Notes under the pieces: model-generated
Database searches by the model: none
What the model saw: only the letters and a program-made list of their open reading frames with translations
Told to the model about the DNA's origin: nothing
Made by a program: the position numbers and the translations under genes
Assembly: GCF_900129425.1 (NCBI RefSeq)
Contig: NZ_LT670817.1
Span: forward strand, 6,076,001 to 6,140,000
Direction of reading: 5' to 3'
Length of the DNA stretch: 64,000 nt
DNA from: Bradyrhizobium erythrophlei
Lineage (GTDB): Bacteria; Pseudomonadota; Alphaproteobacteria; Rhizobiales; Xanthobacteraceae
Shown here: piece after piece, positions 34,411 to 42,977 of the stretch
Layout: the number at the start of each line of letters is the position of its first letter
Position numbering within the stretch: position 1 is the stretch's first letter

Positions 34411-35817
34411 ATGTCTTCTACTGACCCAACCGAACAACCGATGCTGGCGCCGCTGCTTCGCGAAAATAGACGAAGCCTCTCGCTTTTCATTCTGCTTGCC
34501 GGAATGTTTATTTTTGTCGCGGCGGCCGGAGCCCTCTACTTCGCCTTGCGGCCTGAGATCCTGCGTATCGCGGTGGGACCTGCCGGAAGCGACGATCAAA
34601 AATTGATTCAGGCGCTGGCGCAGACTTTTGCGCGCGATCGAAGCAGCGTCCGCCTTGCAGTGATCCCAACCGACGGCGCGGCTGAAAGCATCGCGCTGCT
34701 GGGCGCGTCAAAGACTGATCTCGCCGTGACCCGGGGCGATCTCGATATGCCGGCGGACGCCCAATCGGTTGCGATCCTGCGCAAGAATGTCGTCGTTCTC
34801 TGGGCTCCTTCCGGTCTGCCGGCCCAAGGATCCAAAAAAACTCCGGCGCCCAAGATCAAGAGTCTCGACGATCTGCCGGGACACCGCATTGGCGTGGTCG
34901 GCAGAACTCCGGCCAATGTGACGCTGCTACACGTGATTCTTAACGAATCCGGCATCGTTGCCGACAAGGTCGAGGTGGTTCAGTTCGACACAAAACAGAT
35001 CAATGAGATGGCGCGCGATCCGACCCTGGATGCCTTCATGGCGGTCGGCCCGCTGGACAGCAAGATTACCTCCGAAGCCATCGCCGCCACAGCCCGCGAT
35101 CGCGGCGAACCCAAGTTTCTCCCGATCGATGTGTCCGAAGCGATCGCCCAGAGGCATCCGCTTTATGAATCCGAGGAGATCCCCGGGAGCACCTTTAGTT
35201 CGTCGCCGGCGCGGCCAGACGATAAAATCGAGACCGTCAGCGTCAATCATCTGATGGTCGCGCGACGGGTGTTATCCGAGACGACGGTGGCAACGCTCAC
35301 CAGACAGCTGTTCGCGGCGCGCCGGTCTCTGGAAAAGGAATTGCCCGGGGCTGCCAACATCGAGACGCCCGACACCGACAAGGATGCGGCGTTACCGGCC
35401 CATCGCGGCGCGGCGGCTTATATCGACGGCACCGAGCGGACCTTCCTCGAGAAATACAGCGACTATATGTGGGGCGCGTTCCTGCTCCTGTCCGGGCTCG
35501 GCTCGGCCGGAGCCTGGCTGCGCAGCTATCTGAAGAGGGACGAAAAGACCAGCACCATCGCATTGCGGGATCGGGTGCTGGCTCTGATCACCCAGGCGCG
35601 GGACGGAAATTCCGCCCAACAACTGAACGAAATGCAGCGCGAGGTTGACGGCATTCTTCGTGAAGCCCTCAATTCCTATGATGGCGGCGCGCTCGAAGAA
35701 GGCGATCTCGCGGCATTCGGTCTGGCGTTCGAACAGTTTCACCGTGCCGTCGTGGACAGACGTACGGCGTTAGGCGACATCACCCCGGATCTCGTGCGCT
35801 TTCGGAGCCGGCAATAG
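34411..35817 (+). CDS. Membrane-anchored TAXI-family solute-binding-like protein (copy 1)
   Basis: A 468-residue protein. After an N-terminal membrane segment (SLSLFILLAGMFIFVAAAGAL) comes a periplasmic TAXI/SBP-like domain (LRIAVGPAGSDDQKLIQALA, SKTDLAVTRGDLDMP, LDDLPGHRIGVVGRTPANV), then a second membrane segment near 360 (MWGAFLLLSGLGSAGAWLRS) and a cytoplasmic helical tail. Free TAXI proteins feed TRAP transporters, but here both ends are anchored and no TRAP permease is near. The two-membrane-segment layout suggests a sensor or adaptor. A paralogue is at 49902-51281. The ATG at 34411 lacks a strong binding site. Confidence 0.78.
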   Translation: MSSTDPTEQPMLAPLLRENRRSLSLFILLAGMFIFVAAAGALYFALRPEILRIAVGPAGSDDQKLIQALAQTFARDRSSVRLAVIPTDGAAESIALLGASKTDLAVTRGDLDMPADAQSVAILRKNVVVLWAPSGLPAQGSKKTPAPKIKSLDDLPGHRIGVVGRTPANVTLLHVILNESGIVADKVEVVQFDTKQINEMARDPTLDAFMAVGPLDSKITSEAIAATARDRGEPKFLPIDVSEAIAQRHPLYESEEIPGSTFSSSPARPDDKIETVSVNHLMVARRVLSETTVATLTRQLFAARRSLEKELPGAANIETPDTDKDAALPAHRGAAAYIDGTERTFLEKYSDYMWGAFLLLSGLGSAGAWLRSYLKRDEKTSTIALRDRVLALITQARDGNSAQQLNEMQREVDGILREALNSYDGGALEEGDLAAFGLAFEQFHRAVVDRRTALGDITPDLVRFRSRQ

Positions 35818-36001
35818 CCAACGCCTGCCGCCCACGGCGGCATATAGCAGGAACAAGCCGGCTGAAAAAAGCGTACATTTACGGGCACTTACAGCAAAAA
35901 AAACGAGAACCCCTGCTTCGAGGTAATTTTGCAAGGGCGTTATGGAACCGAAAACTCCCGATTTCATTCTCTATGGGCGTTTATTCCAACAGGAGACTAA
36001 A

Positions 36002-36220
36002 ATGCGAAACTTGCTTATTGCGGCGTGCTGCGCGGCTCTCGTGGGAAGCGTATCGGTCGCTTCCGCTCAGACCACCGGCCCGGCGAGCCAGGAAACCATG
36101 AAGACCAATAGTCCGATGGATTCCAATGCCAAGATGAAGAAAAGCAAGACGAAGAAGAGCACGAAGTCCGACGACAGCATGAAGAGCGATGCGCCGAAAG
36201 ACAGCAGCACCAAGAAGTAA
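36002..36220 (+). CDS. Small exported Lys/Ser-rich protein (72 aa)
   Basis: ATG at 36002 with AGGAG 6 nt upstream. A signal peptide (NLLIAACCAALVGSVSVASA, cleavage before QTTG) is followed by a highly charged low-complexity tail (NAKMKKSKTKKSTKSDDS). It resembles the exported stress-type proteins at 43941 and 44492 in layout, not clearly in sequence. A strong terminator follows 18 bp downstream. Confidence 0.7.
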   Translation: MRNLLIAACCAALVGSVSVASAQTTGPASQETMKTNSPMDSNAKMKKSKTKKSTKSDDSMKSDAPKDSSTKK

Positions 36221-36238
36221 ATTTCCTTCGACTAGAAG

Positions 36239-36275
36239 GCCGCGATATCCCGACGGGGGTGTCGCGGCTTTTTTT
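36239..36275 (+). terminator. Intrinsic terminator after the 36002 gene
   Basis: Stem GCCGCGATATCCCG / GGGTGTCGCGGC with G-T pairs, a short loop, then a run of nine T residues. Confidence 0.8.
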
Positions 36276-36384
36276 GTCGGGGCGATCTTAGGCCGGTATT
36301 TTAATTTTGCCAGCGCCAGACAACTGGCCGCGCTTAAGGGCTACAAGCGATCCATCGGCGAATGACTCAACCGCGATCGGTCCG

Positions 36385-37038
36385 TTATCGGTCCGGCGGA
36401 AATTCCAGAGCAGGCTCGCCGTTGTGGTAGGGAATCAGTTGGGTTATGCGGCGGCCATCGGGAAACTCGATCGTGCGCAAGGTCATCAGGGCGAGCGCGG
36501 GTTTTTCAGAATGGGCTTGCCGCAAGTGCGGCCGCTTCATCGGTTTTGCGACCGAGACAGCGGCAGTGGATGAAGTAATTTGTTGCTTGTTCGGCGAAAC
36601 CGACGGCACGGCCTGGGCCGGATGCGTTGCTTCTTGCGCGGCATCTTCGGCCGGAGCGGCCTCAGCGTGTTGGCTAGGTTCGGCTGGCGAAACCTCGGCG
36701 ATGGCGGAACGGCTTTGCTGATCCTGCGCCGGCCCTGAAACCTCTGCCTTCGCGCCCTGCTCGCCCGCCGCTAGATTCACCTGGGGCCGCAGCGACGGCG
36801 GCTGTTCACTCGCACCAGATGCAGCACTATCGCGAGCTGAGGAGCTCGGCTCAGAGACGCTTTCTGCGGAGGAACTAGCTTCGGAAGACGCTGCTTCCGG
36901 ATTTGCTTCGTAATGCGGAGTTGGCTTTGGCTTGGCCTTTGCCGCAACCACCTTCGCCGGCTCCGGTGCGCCGAGCCAGCTTAACGCGCCGTAACCGCCC
37001 CCAAGAAGAAGTCCGACAGCAATCAGATAAGCGAACAA
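36385..37038 (-). CDS. Membrane-anchored low-complexity protein (about 217 aa)
   Basis: The N-terminus is a single hydrophobic segment (LIAVGLLLGGGYGALSWLG). It is followed by about 120 residues of Ala/Ser/Glu/Pro-rich linker (EAASSEASSSAESVSEPSSS), then a short ordered C-terminus (LMTLRTIEFPDGRRITQLIP, YHNGEPALEF). The linker could span the periplasm. The likely start is TTG at 37038; a CTG or nearby codon is also possible, and no ATG fits. An exact EcfG promoter lies upstream. No family recognised. Confidence 0.6.
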   Translation of the reverse strand: MFAYLIAVGLLLGGGYGALSWLGAPEPAKVVAAKAKPKPTPHYEANPEAASSEASSSAESVSEPSSSARDSAASGASEQPPSLRPQVNLAAGEQGAKAEVSGPAQDQQSRSAIAEVSPAEPSQHAEAAPAEDAAQEATHPAQAVPSVSPNKQQITSSTAAVSVAKPMKRPHLRQAHSEKPALALMTLRTIEFPDGRRITQLIPYHNGEPALEFPPDR

Positions 37039-37141
37039 AGCGGGCAGCGCGGGCCTTCACCGGAAACAGGATCGGCCCGCCGAAGTGGAGCCATTGCAGC
37101 GCTGCAGTCAGTCGACGACTTGAAGTATCTAACCGGGGAAG

Positions 37142-37166
37142 AACGTAAGAGTCCGATGGCCGTTCC
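37142..37166 (-). promoter_or_regulatory. Sigma-EcfG-type promoter for the 37038 gene
   Basis: On the minus strand GGAAC (37166-37162), 16 nt, then CGTT (37145-37142): an exact consensus match, 104 bp upstream of the proposed start. Confidence 0.6.
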
Positions 37167-37253
37167 CAAGGTCCATCAAGTTTCGTGCGAGGAACCTTTC
37201 TCACCTTCCAACATTTCCCCGTTAGTCAAATCAAAATGCTGGGAGATTTTTTT

Positions 37254-38099
37254 ATGGAACAAGTGATGCGCCCCGTTGGGGTGATAGACGACGTTGTAGA
37301 GCCGTCGGTGGCGGGGGTTTCCTGGGCGGCCATCATGGCCGGCGCAGTTGCTTCCTGTGCATTAACATTGGTCTTGTTGTCATTCGGAGCTGGGCTTGGA
37401 CTTTCCGTGGTGTCGCCTTGGACCAATTCCGGCGTCTCCGCAACAAGCTTCGAGATCGGCACCGGACTCTACTTCATCGTGATGGCAATGATCTCGTCAG
37501 CGCTGGGTGGCTATCTGGCAGGGCGGCTGCGTAACCGGTGGATTGGTGTTCAGAGCACCGAAGTTCACTTCCGCGATACCGCGCACGGTTTCCTTGCGTG
37601 GGCGCTGGCATCCGTGCTCGGCGCGATCCTTCTTGCCTCTCCCGCGACCTCGTTGTTGGGCGGTGCCGCGTCAAGCGCGATGCAGGCAGTCTCCTCGCAG
37701 GCGAGTGGTCCCATGGACGGCTATGTGGACACGCTGCTGCGGCGCGATAATCTGACTGCCGACAACACCGGCAATAGCGGCGACACGCGGCGCGAACTAA
37801 CGCGCCTGTTTACCGCCGACTTCCGAAACGGCGCCGAACCCTCAGCAGCCGACCGCAGCTATATCGCGAAGGTGGTTGCGGCGCGAACCGGGCTCAGCCC
37901 GGCCGAAGCCGACAAGCGCGTCAGCGACGTGATCGCGCAGGTCAAGGCGGATCTCGATAAAGCCCGCAAGGCGGCTGAGCATCTCGCAATCTGGCTAACG
38001 CTTTCGCTGTTCATCGGAGCTTTCTCGGCTGCGCTGGCAGCGACCGAAGGCGGAGGCCTTCGTGACGGCACCTGGGGCAAGAGCGCATCGCGTCGTTAA
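37254..38099 (+). CDS. Polytopic membrane protein (281 aa)
   Basis: ATG at 37254 with GGGAG 8 nt upstream. Predicted membrane segments: AAIMAGAVASCALTLVLLSF, IGTGLYFIVMAMISSALGGY, GFLAWALASVLGAILLASPA, and a last one, LAIWLTLSLFIGAFSAALAA. Between the third and fourth is a soluble loop of about 100 residues rich in charged helix (YIAKVVAARTGLSPAEADKR). This arrangement is common in rhizobial stress-type membrane proteins; no named domain is clear. A 23-residue peptide gene and an exported PRC-barrel gene follow on the same strand. Confidence 0.75.
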   Translation: MEQVMRPVGVIDDVVEPSVAGVSWAAIMAGAVASCALTLVLLSFGAGLGLSVVSPWTNSGVSATSFEIGTGLYFIVMAMISSALGGYLAGRLRNRWIGVQSTEVHFRDTAHGFLAWALASVLGAILLASPATSLLGGAASSAMQAVSSQASGPMDGYVDTLLRRDNLTADNTGNSGDTRRELTRLFTADFRNGAEPSAADRSYIAKVVAARTGLSPAEADKRVSDVIAQVKADLDKARKAAEHLAIWLTLSLFIGAFSAALAATEGGGLRDGTWGKSASRR

Positions 38100-38132
38100 A
38101 TCATCATCAGAACAAACCGAAAGGAGAGAACC

Positions 38133-38204
38133 ATGCCGATTCTTCTGTGGCTACTAGGAATACCGATCCCGCTGATCATCCTGATCATGCTGCTGCACCA
38201 CTGA
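38133..38204 (+). CDS. Tiny hydrophobic membrane peptide (23 aa)
   Basis: A very strong ribosome binding site (AAAGGAGAG) precedes an ATG opening a 23-codon frame: MPILLWLLGIPIPLIIL followed by IMLLHH. The peptide is almost wholly hydrophobic with a proline pair in the middle and two C-terminal histidines, so it should insert in the inner membrane. It lies 33 bp after the membrane protein gene and 62 bp before the exported PRC-barrel gene, all on one strand. Such peptides are easily missed; function unknown. Confidence 0.6.
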   Translation: MPILLWLLGIPIPLIILIMLLHH

Positions 38205-38266
38205 GCCGCCGATTTAGGCCAACCAACAACCACCTTCGACAACTTAACTTTTCACTGGAGGCTAAA

Positions 38267-38770
38267 ATGAGATCGAAATATCTGGCGGCGGCTCTGCTCG
38301 GCACCGCCCTTCTGACCGGAGCGGCGTTTGCGGAGAACGCCACCACCGATCGTTCCAACGTCAATACCGCCGTCCACAAGGAGGGTCAGTTCCGCTCTTC
38401 CAAGCTGATCGGCGTCAATGTGTACAATAACAACAACGAGAAAATCGGCGACATTCAGGAACTGATCGTCGACAATTCCGGGAAGGTCGACGACGTCGTG
38501 CTTGGCGTTGGCGGCTTTCTCGGCATGGGCGAACACTACGTCGCGGTGCCGATGGAGAAGTTGAAATTCGTCAATGAGCCGGTGCGCACCTCGTCAACAT
38601 CAACCACGCCCGCGGACAAGTCCACCGTCGGCGCCAACACGACGACCGGCGAAGCCAATCGCGCCAACCGGCCGGAGCGAGCGACCGACGAGAAGTGGTA
38701 TCCCGACCACGCGATCTACAACGCCACCAAAGATCAACTGAAGGCAATGCCGCAGTTCAAGTATAACTGA
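38267..38770 (+). CDS. Exported PRC-barrel domain protein
   Basis: A 167-residue protein with a signal peptide (AAALLGTALLTGAAFAENA). The PRC barrel spans about 40-115 (SSKLIGVNVYNNNNEKIGD, IVDNSGKVDDVVLGVGGFLG, EHYVAVPMEKLKF), followed by a Thr/Asn-rich linker and an aromatic C-terminal motif (WYPDHAIYNATKDQLKAMP). It would act in the periplasm, unlike the cytoplasmic paralogue at 16605. The ATG follows CTGGAGGCTAAA. It is the third gene in a run from 37254. Confidence 0.88.
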   Translation: MRSKYLAAALLGTALLTGAAFAENATTDRSNVNTAVHKEGQFRSSKLIGVNVYNNNNEKIGDIQELIVDNSGKVDDVVLGVGGFLGMGEHYVAVPMEKLKFVNEPVRTSSTSTTPADKSTVGANTTTGEANRANRPERATDEKWYPDHAIYNATKDQLKAMPQFKYN

Positions 38771-38786
38771 GGCCGAACCAACGAAC

Positions 38787-38815
38787 CGCCCTGCCACAAC
38801 GGCGGGGCGATTTTG
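38787..38815 (+). terminator. Probable terminator after the exported PRC-barrel gene
   Basis: A stem CGCCCTGCC / GGCGGGGCG with one mismatch and loop ACAAC, followed by ATTTTG, 17 bp after the stop. Confidence 0.5.
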
Positions 38816-38883
38816 TTGCGAACTGGATTCAAGAACTGCGTCGATTTAGGAAACCGCACCGAACTCCGGCCGGCAAGGGAATA

Positions 38884-39141
38884 TCAAACGGGCGCCGGCA
38901 ATTCGCCTTCGGCAGACGGGCTGGAAATTGAGTTCGGCACCGGAGGCACAGCGCATGGCTGGTGATTGACTCGCTGCAGTTCAATTTCCTTGGTCACCGC
39001 TGACACGGAGTTACCCACCTTGCCGACAACGGTCTTCAGCGCATCAGCGGAAACGTGCAGCCGCCGGGTCCATGCACGGACCTGGCCCGGATCGGTCAGG
39101 TCAATCTTGTTGCGAACCGGCGGATGTTTGACGCGATGCAT
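38884..39141 (-). CDS. DUF3606 domain protein (85 aa)
   Basis: A soluble protein whose residues about 12-50 match DUF3606: KIDLTDPGQVRAWTRRLHVS, then ADALKTVVGKVGNSVSAVTK. DUF3606 proteins are small, helical and stress-linked in rhizobia; function unknown. The C-terminal 35 residues (PCAVPPVPNSISSPSAEG) are proline-rich and outside the domain. An exact EcfG promoter lies 25 bp upstream of the ATG at 39141. Confidence 0.85.
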   Translation of the reverse strand: MHRVKHPPVRNKIDLTDPGQVRAWTRRLHVSADALKTVVGKVGNSVSAVTKEIELQRVNHQPCAVPPVPNSISSPSAEGELPAPV

Positions 39142-39165
39142 GGCGGCATTCCCTCATTAAACACT

Positions 39166-39190
39166 AACGGCATTCGGGGAGCTTCGTTCC
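39166..39190 (-). promoter_or_regulatory. Sigma-EcfG-type promoter for the DUF3606 gene
   Basis: On the minus strand GGAAC (39190-39186), 16 nt, then CGTT (39169-39166), an exact consensus match, 25 bp from the start codon. Confidence 0.7.
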
Positions 39191-39229
39191 ATTTGCCGTT
39201 TGACCGCCCGACGTCTCAAGAGCAGATAC

Positions 39230-39258
39230 GACAAAGGCCGCCCGAAGGCGGCCCTGTC
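39230..39258 (-). terminator. Terminator of the 39548 gene
   Basis: Read on the minus strand: a 7 bp GC stem GGCCGCC / GGCGGCC with tetraloop TTCG, followed by TTTGTC; an outer GACA/TGTC pair extends it. It lies 27 bp after the stop at 39285. Confidence 0.65.
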
Positions 39259-39284
39259 GTCCAATTGTTCAAAGTTCGTGAAGA

Positions 39285-39548
39285 TCAGTCGTGATCGATG
39301 ATGACTTTGCGGCGGTCGTGATCGACGTCCCGATCATGATCGCCCTTTTTGATGATGACCGCATCACGATCGCGGTGATCGTCGCGGTCGCGAATCACTT
39401 CACGCTCGCGGACGACATCGCGGTCGCCATGACCTTCGCCGACGGTCACGCCGACCGGTCCCACACCCACGCCAACTTCTTCCGCAAACGCCGGCAACGC
39501 AGTTCCGAGCAACGCGGCGGTCGCGATAACAGCAAAACATAATTTCAT
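39285..39548 (-). CDS. Exported Asp/Arg/His-repeat protein (87 aa)
   Basis: ATG at 39548 with GGAGAA 5 nt upstream. A signal peptide (CFAVIATAALLGTALPAFAEE) precedes a short glycine/valine stretch (VGVGVGPVGVTVGEGHGDRD) and then a tail of alternating basic and acidic residues (VREREVIRDRDDHRDRDAV, DHDRDVDHDRRKVIIDHD) that is probably disordered or binds metal. An in-frame start at 39824 lies far upstream without a site. No family recognised. Confidence 0.7.
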   Translation of the reverse strand: MKLCFAVIATAALLGTALPAFAEEVGVGVGPVGVTVGEGHGDRDVVREREVIRDRDDHRDRDAVIIKKGDHDRDVDHDRRKVIIDHD

Positions 39549-39838
39549 ATGAGTTCTCCATTTTGATATGCGTTGTGACAATCCCGCGCAGGAAAAAATG
39601 TTCCGAGGTAGAATGCTCGAAGGAGTTGCATTTGCCGCTTGAACTGCGAATTCATTGACCGGCGACCAAGCGGACCAGGGGCAGATCGATGTGTCCGCCG
39701 GGGCGGCTGAGAAAGTCCCCCAATGGCCGGCCACATTCCGCTGCCTTTCGCATTTGCCAAGCTCACCTTGCCGGGCATCGTGTCGTGTGCGAGCTTGCTG
39801 GCGCGAGCGCGAGATCCTGGACACGGGGAGGCGACGAG

Positions 39839-40663
39839 ATGGACCAGGGCGAAAACGCTGACGACCTTAAATCTGTCGCGGCCGAAGCATTCGCGGCGCT
39901 GTGTGGCGGCCGGCAGATCCCGCCCTTCTCCTCCCGGTCTCAGGGCCTCAGCGTCGACGATGCCTACGGCGTAACGCCGCTGGTGCGGCAAATGTACGAG
40001 GCAGACGGTGCCAAGGTGCTCGGGCGCAAGATCGGATTCACCAATCGCACGATCTGGGCCGAGTACGGCGTCCATGCGCCGATCTGGGGCTATGTGTTCG
40101 ACCACAGCGTGCACGACCTTGCTGACGTCGAAACGCTGGCGCTGGCGCCATTTTCCGAACCGCGCATCGAGCCCGAGATCGTGTTTGGCCTGGCGGCTTC
40201 GCCTTCACCGCATATGGACGAGACGACCTTGCTATCGTGCGTCGCGTGGGTCGCGCTCGGCTTTGAGATTGTGCAGTCGATCTTTCCGGGTTGGAAATTT
40301 TCCGCCGCCGATACCATCGCCGCCAACGGCGTGCACGGGGCGCTGCTAATCGGGCCGCGGCATCCGTTCGCGCCACGCGCGGCGGAATGGCAGCGGACGC
40401 TATCCGAGTTCGAGATCGATCTGGGGTGCGGCGGCCGGCTGGTCGACCGCGGACGAGCCGAAAACGTGCTCGGCGGCCCTCTCTCGGCGCTGCGTCACCT
40501 CGTCGGTCTGCTGACGTCCGATCCCGTCAATCCGCCGCTCGCGGCCGGTGAGATCGTCAGCACCGGCACCTTGACCAAGGCGATGCCGGTCGTCGCCGGC
40601 GAGGTTTGGACCGCCGCGCCGACCGGAATCGGGCTTGACGCGGTCCGGCTTCGTTTTACCTGA
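39839..40663 (+). CDS. 2-keto-4-pentenoate hydratase / oxaloacetate-type hydratase family (MhpD-like)
   Basis: A 274-residue enzyme of the MhpD/FAH-related hydratase-decarboxylase family. Markers are LGRKIGFTNRTIWAEYGV, then APFSEPRIEPEIVFGLA (the E-x-E metal ligands), GFEIVQSIFPGWKFSAADTI and EIVSTGTLTKAMPVVAGE. Such enzymes add water to 2-oxopent-4-enoate in meta-cleavage pathways or decarboxylate related acids. The ATG at 39839 follows GGGGAGG 7 nt upstream. No other meta-cleavage gene is adjacent. Confidence 0.85.
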   Translation: MDQGENADDLKSVAAEAFAALCGGRQIPPFSSRSQGLSVDDAYGVTPLVRQMYEADGAKVLGRKIGFTNRTIWAEYGVHAPIWGYVFDHSVHDLADVETLALAPFSEPRIEPEIVFGLAASPSPHMDETTLLSCVAWVALGFEIVQSIFPGWKFSAADTIAANGVHGALLIGPRHPFAPRAAEWQRTLSEFEIDLGCGGRLVDRGRAENVLGGPLSALRHLVGLLTSDPVNPPLAAGEIVSTGTLTKAMPVVAGEVWTAAPTGIGLDAVRLRFT

Positions 40664-40808
40664 ACACCGATTCCAAGGCTCAACTTTTGTGCACGCGGCT
40701 TGGTCGAAGCCCCATTTCAATTACGTCAGGAATCGGACATTGTAGCGGCGCCCCTGTGGTCCGAGTCGGGGCGGCGTTTGCGTTTCTTCTTTGGGACATG
40801 AGGATACG

Positions 40809-40994
40809 ATGCTGCAAATACCTCGGCCGACGCCGACCTGCACGCGTTTTCAAACCCGCATCGAGATGCCCTGCATTAAATGCGGCGCCCTGATGAGGTT
40901 GGCCCTTATCGAGCCGCGAGACCGGAACTTCGATCTGCTGACCTACCGGTGCGCCCCCTGCGCCTCGGATGAGAGCTTTTTGCAGACCATCTAG
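40809..40994 (+). CDS. Small zinc-ribbon-like protein (61 aa)
   Basis: ATG at 40809 with GAGGAT 3 nt upstream. Two CxxC pairs (CIKC at about 28-31 and CAPC near the end) flank a beta-strand segment (LMRLALIEPRDRNFDLLTYR), the layout of a small zinc ribbon. It may bind metal or nucleic acid; the function is unknown. It stands alone between the hydratase gene and the phasin gene. The 284 bp that follow (40995-41278) hold nothing I can support. Confidence 0.7.
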   Translation: MLQIPRPTPTCTRFQTRIEMPCIKCGALMRLALIEPRDRNFDLLTYRCAPCASDESFLQTI

Positions 40995-41278
40995 CTCGAC
41001 TTCGTTCAGGCATTGCGCGCCCAGTTGCGGCATTCGCAGAGTCGGCTGCGACTGGACACGTCGGGCCGATCTGTCAGCGGCCCATAAGCAAATCCCTGCC
41101 AGTTAAAGCCGACAGGGATCAGCAGAAAAGTTGACAGACGGCGAGTGGCGTCACCCGGTGGCCCGTCAAGGACCTGCGCAGCAATTGAAGTCCACGGCGC
41201 AAATCCATGCAAGGCTATTTTGTGGGCAAAAATCTTTGGGGTATACGTGTCTGACCACATACCCACATTACCCAGCCA

Positions 41279-41632
41279 TCAAGATTTGCCCTTCGACGCA
41301 TCTTTGGCCGCAGACACGACCCCGCCGGTGATCTGTCTCATATGTTCGCCGGCATTGGTAAACTGACTCTTCAAGAATTCCGATTGAATTTGCATGGCCT
41401 GTTGAAGATCGGTCGCGTGAACCAATTTCCGCGCATGGTCGAACGCAGCCTTCATATTCTGCTCGGTGAACGACAAGGCCTGCTTGGAAATCTCCGTTCC
41501 CGGATTTGGGATCGACGTCATCGATTTGTTCGCGGCATCGAAAAACATCCCAAACGCCTTTTCCGCCTGATCGATGGTCTTCTCGGCCAAATCGCGCAAT
41601 TCGGCCGGCACTTCCAGCTTCGGTTCAGTCAT
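41279..41632 (-). CDS. Phasin family protein
   Basis: A 117-residue helical protein matching the phasin family: LRDLAEKTIDQAEKAFGMFF, then SFTEQNMKAAFDHARKLVHA, then QIQSEFLKSQFTNAGEHMRQ. Phasins coat polyhydroxyalkanoate granules; small ones like this also occur as general stress proteins. The ATG at 41632 has GGGAGG 8 nt upstream. The same frame continues upstream to 41944, but that part is a remnant of an AraC-type regulator, not part of the phasin. Confidence 0.88.
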   Translation of the reverse strand: MTEPKLEVPAELRDLAEKTIDQAEKAFGMFFDAANKSMTSIPNPGTEISKQALSFTEQNMKAAFDHARKLVHATDLQQAMQIQSEFLKSQFTNAGEHMRQITGGVVSAAKDASKGKS

Positions 41633-41724
41633 GTCGGCATCCTCCCGTTTGAATTGAGCAGTTAGCACATTTCGGAAGCGGCGTCTTGGCGGTGTTGGCC
41701 GGCCGTTCAATCCGCAAACCGGCT

Positions 41725-41870
41725 TCGGCGAGATCCCGAGGTGCCGCATGAAAGCCCGCCGCATGCGTTCGTCATCGCCCAATCCCGCCCGCTGCGCCGC
41801 CTCGACCACGCCGCCGAATTCGCTGCTTTCGAGCAGCAGCCGCGCGGCTTGCCCCTCGACCCGGTTAGCC
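41725..41870 (-). pseudogene. Remnant of an AraC/GlxA-type regulator C-terminus
   Basis: In frame with, and upstream of, the phasin gene the minus strand reads VEGQAARLLLESSEFGGVVE, then AAQRAGLGDDERMRRAFMRH, then LGISP. This matches the second helix-turn-helix of GlxA-like AraC regulators (family pattern VEAARRLLE..L.VEAIAARCGFGS..AMRRAFLRHLGVSP). Nothing of the N-terminal domain is left. It is only a fragment. Confidence 0.6.
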
Positions 41871-42102
41871 GGTGCGCAATCTTTCAGGCCCAGCGAACTA
41901 AGCAGCGCGCATGCAGGTCGATTTGCCTGCCGACGGCGTTTCACCTCGCCTGGATGGTGCTAGACTTGGCCTGGTTTCTGCGTCGCGCTGCTGACAGCCG
42001 GGAAACGGGATTGAACCAGGCTGGGAGCCGCGCCCTTGTCGCCATCCCGGCTCGGCTTATCTACGGCTCATTCCTATCCGTACGGGATAGAGGAAGCCGC
42101 CG

Positions 42103-42915
42103 ATGATACCAACGCCTCTTGCAAACCGGCTTGGCAGGCGGGTGACCGCCCACGCTTTGCACGTCGGCGATCGAATCAACACCACCGGCTTTGAAGGCGA
42201 TGCGCTTTCGGCGGTCCCTCTGGCGGTCCGGGTTGGCAAGGCAGGCGTTGCCGTACTGTTTCGCTATGGCGTCGTAGTGCTGATCAATCTGTCGCCGGAG
42301 GAAGAAGTCACCTTACTGGAAAGGCTGTCACCGCGCATCGAAGGACGGTTGACCCGTTTCGAAGAGGAAACGGCGACAGCCGAGCTTTCCAGTGAGATTG
42401 AGGATCAGGTCCAGGCGGGAGGGCCGGTTCAGTTGCGAGACATGTCGCCTGAAAGGCTTCTTGTCATTGCCGATGTGCTGGCGAAAAGCGTTGTGCTTGC
42501 CCACGACGAGCGCGAAGCCGCCAAAGTGCTGGAGATCATCGAGCCGTTTGCGAAAGAACTGGCCGATCACGGACGAACCCGGCGGAATCGAAAAGGGATT
42601 TTGCAACTGATCGGAAATGCACTGCTGGTCCAGCACAGGGTGTCGGGCCGTGTGGCAGTAGCTGAAAAACCCGATGCTTTGTGGGACCGGCCCGATCTCG
42701 AGAGACTCTATGCCCGGCTTGAGGACGAATATGAACTCAAGGAGCGTGTCGATGCCCTCAACCGGAAACTTGCCGTGGTGGCCGAAACCGCCAACACGCT
42801 TGCTGATATCATCGATACCCGCCGATCGCTGCGCCTTGAACTCATCGTGGTCGTGCTGATCGCATTCGAGATCGTCGGCACGTTCTATCAGATTTACGCC
42901 GCCAGGGGCCACTGA
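42103..42915 (+). CDS. RMD1 / DUF155 family protein
   Basis: A 270-residue protein. Residues 15-130 match the family (INTTGFEGDALSAVPLAVRV, LFRYGVVVLINLSPEEEVTL, RDMSPERLLVIADVLAKSVV); then FLQL-type helices and a single C-terminal membrane segment (LELIVVVLIAFEIVGTFYQI), which is diagnostic of RMD1-type proteins. Yeast RMD1 and mitochondrial RMND1 are relatives; in bacteria the function is unknown. The ATG follows AGAGGAAG. Confidence 0.88.
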   Translation: MIPTPLANRLGRRVTAHALHVGDRINTTGFEGDALSAVPLAVRVGKAGVAVLFRYGVVVLINLSPEEEVTLLERLSPRIEGRLTRFEEETATAELSSEIEDQVQAGGPVQLRDMSPERLLVIADVLAKSVVLAHDEREAAKVLEIIEPFAKELADHGRTRRNRKGILQLIGNALLVQHRVSGRVAVAEKPDALWDRPDLERLYARLEDEYELKERVDALNRKLAVVAETANTLADIIDTRRSLRLELIVVVLIAFEIVGTFYQIYAARGH

Positions 42916-42977
42916 CGCCGCAAAACGCAAACGTCATTGCGGGGGACGAGGACGGCGCAAGGAAAGCCGGGGTACCG

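Noticed and set aside
35850..35876. GGAAC with CGTA 17 nt later, upstream of the 36002 gene
   Set aside because: The -10 half differs from CGTT and the spacing is off; the distance to the gene is about 130 bp. Not counted as a stress promoter.
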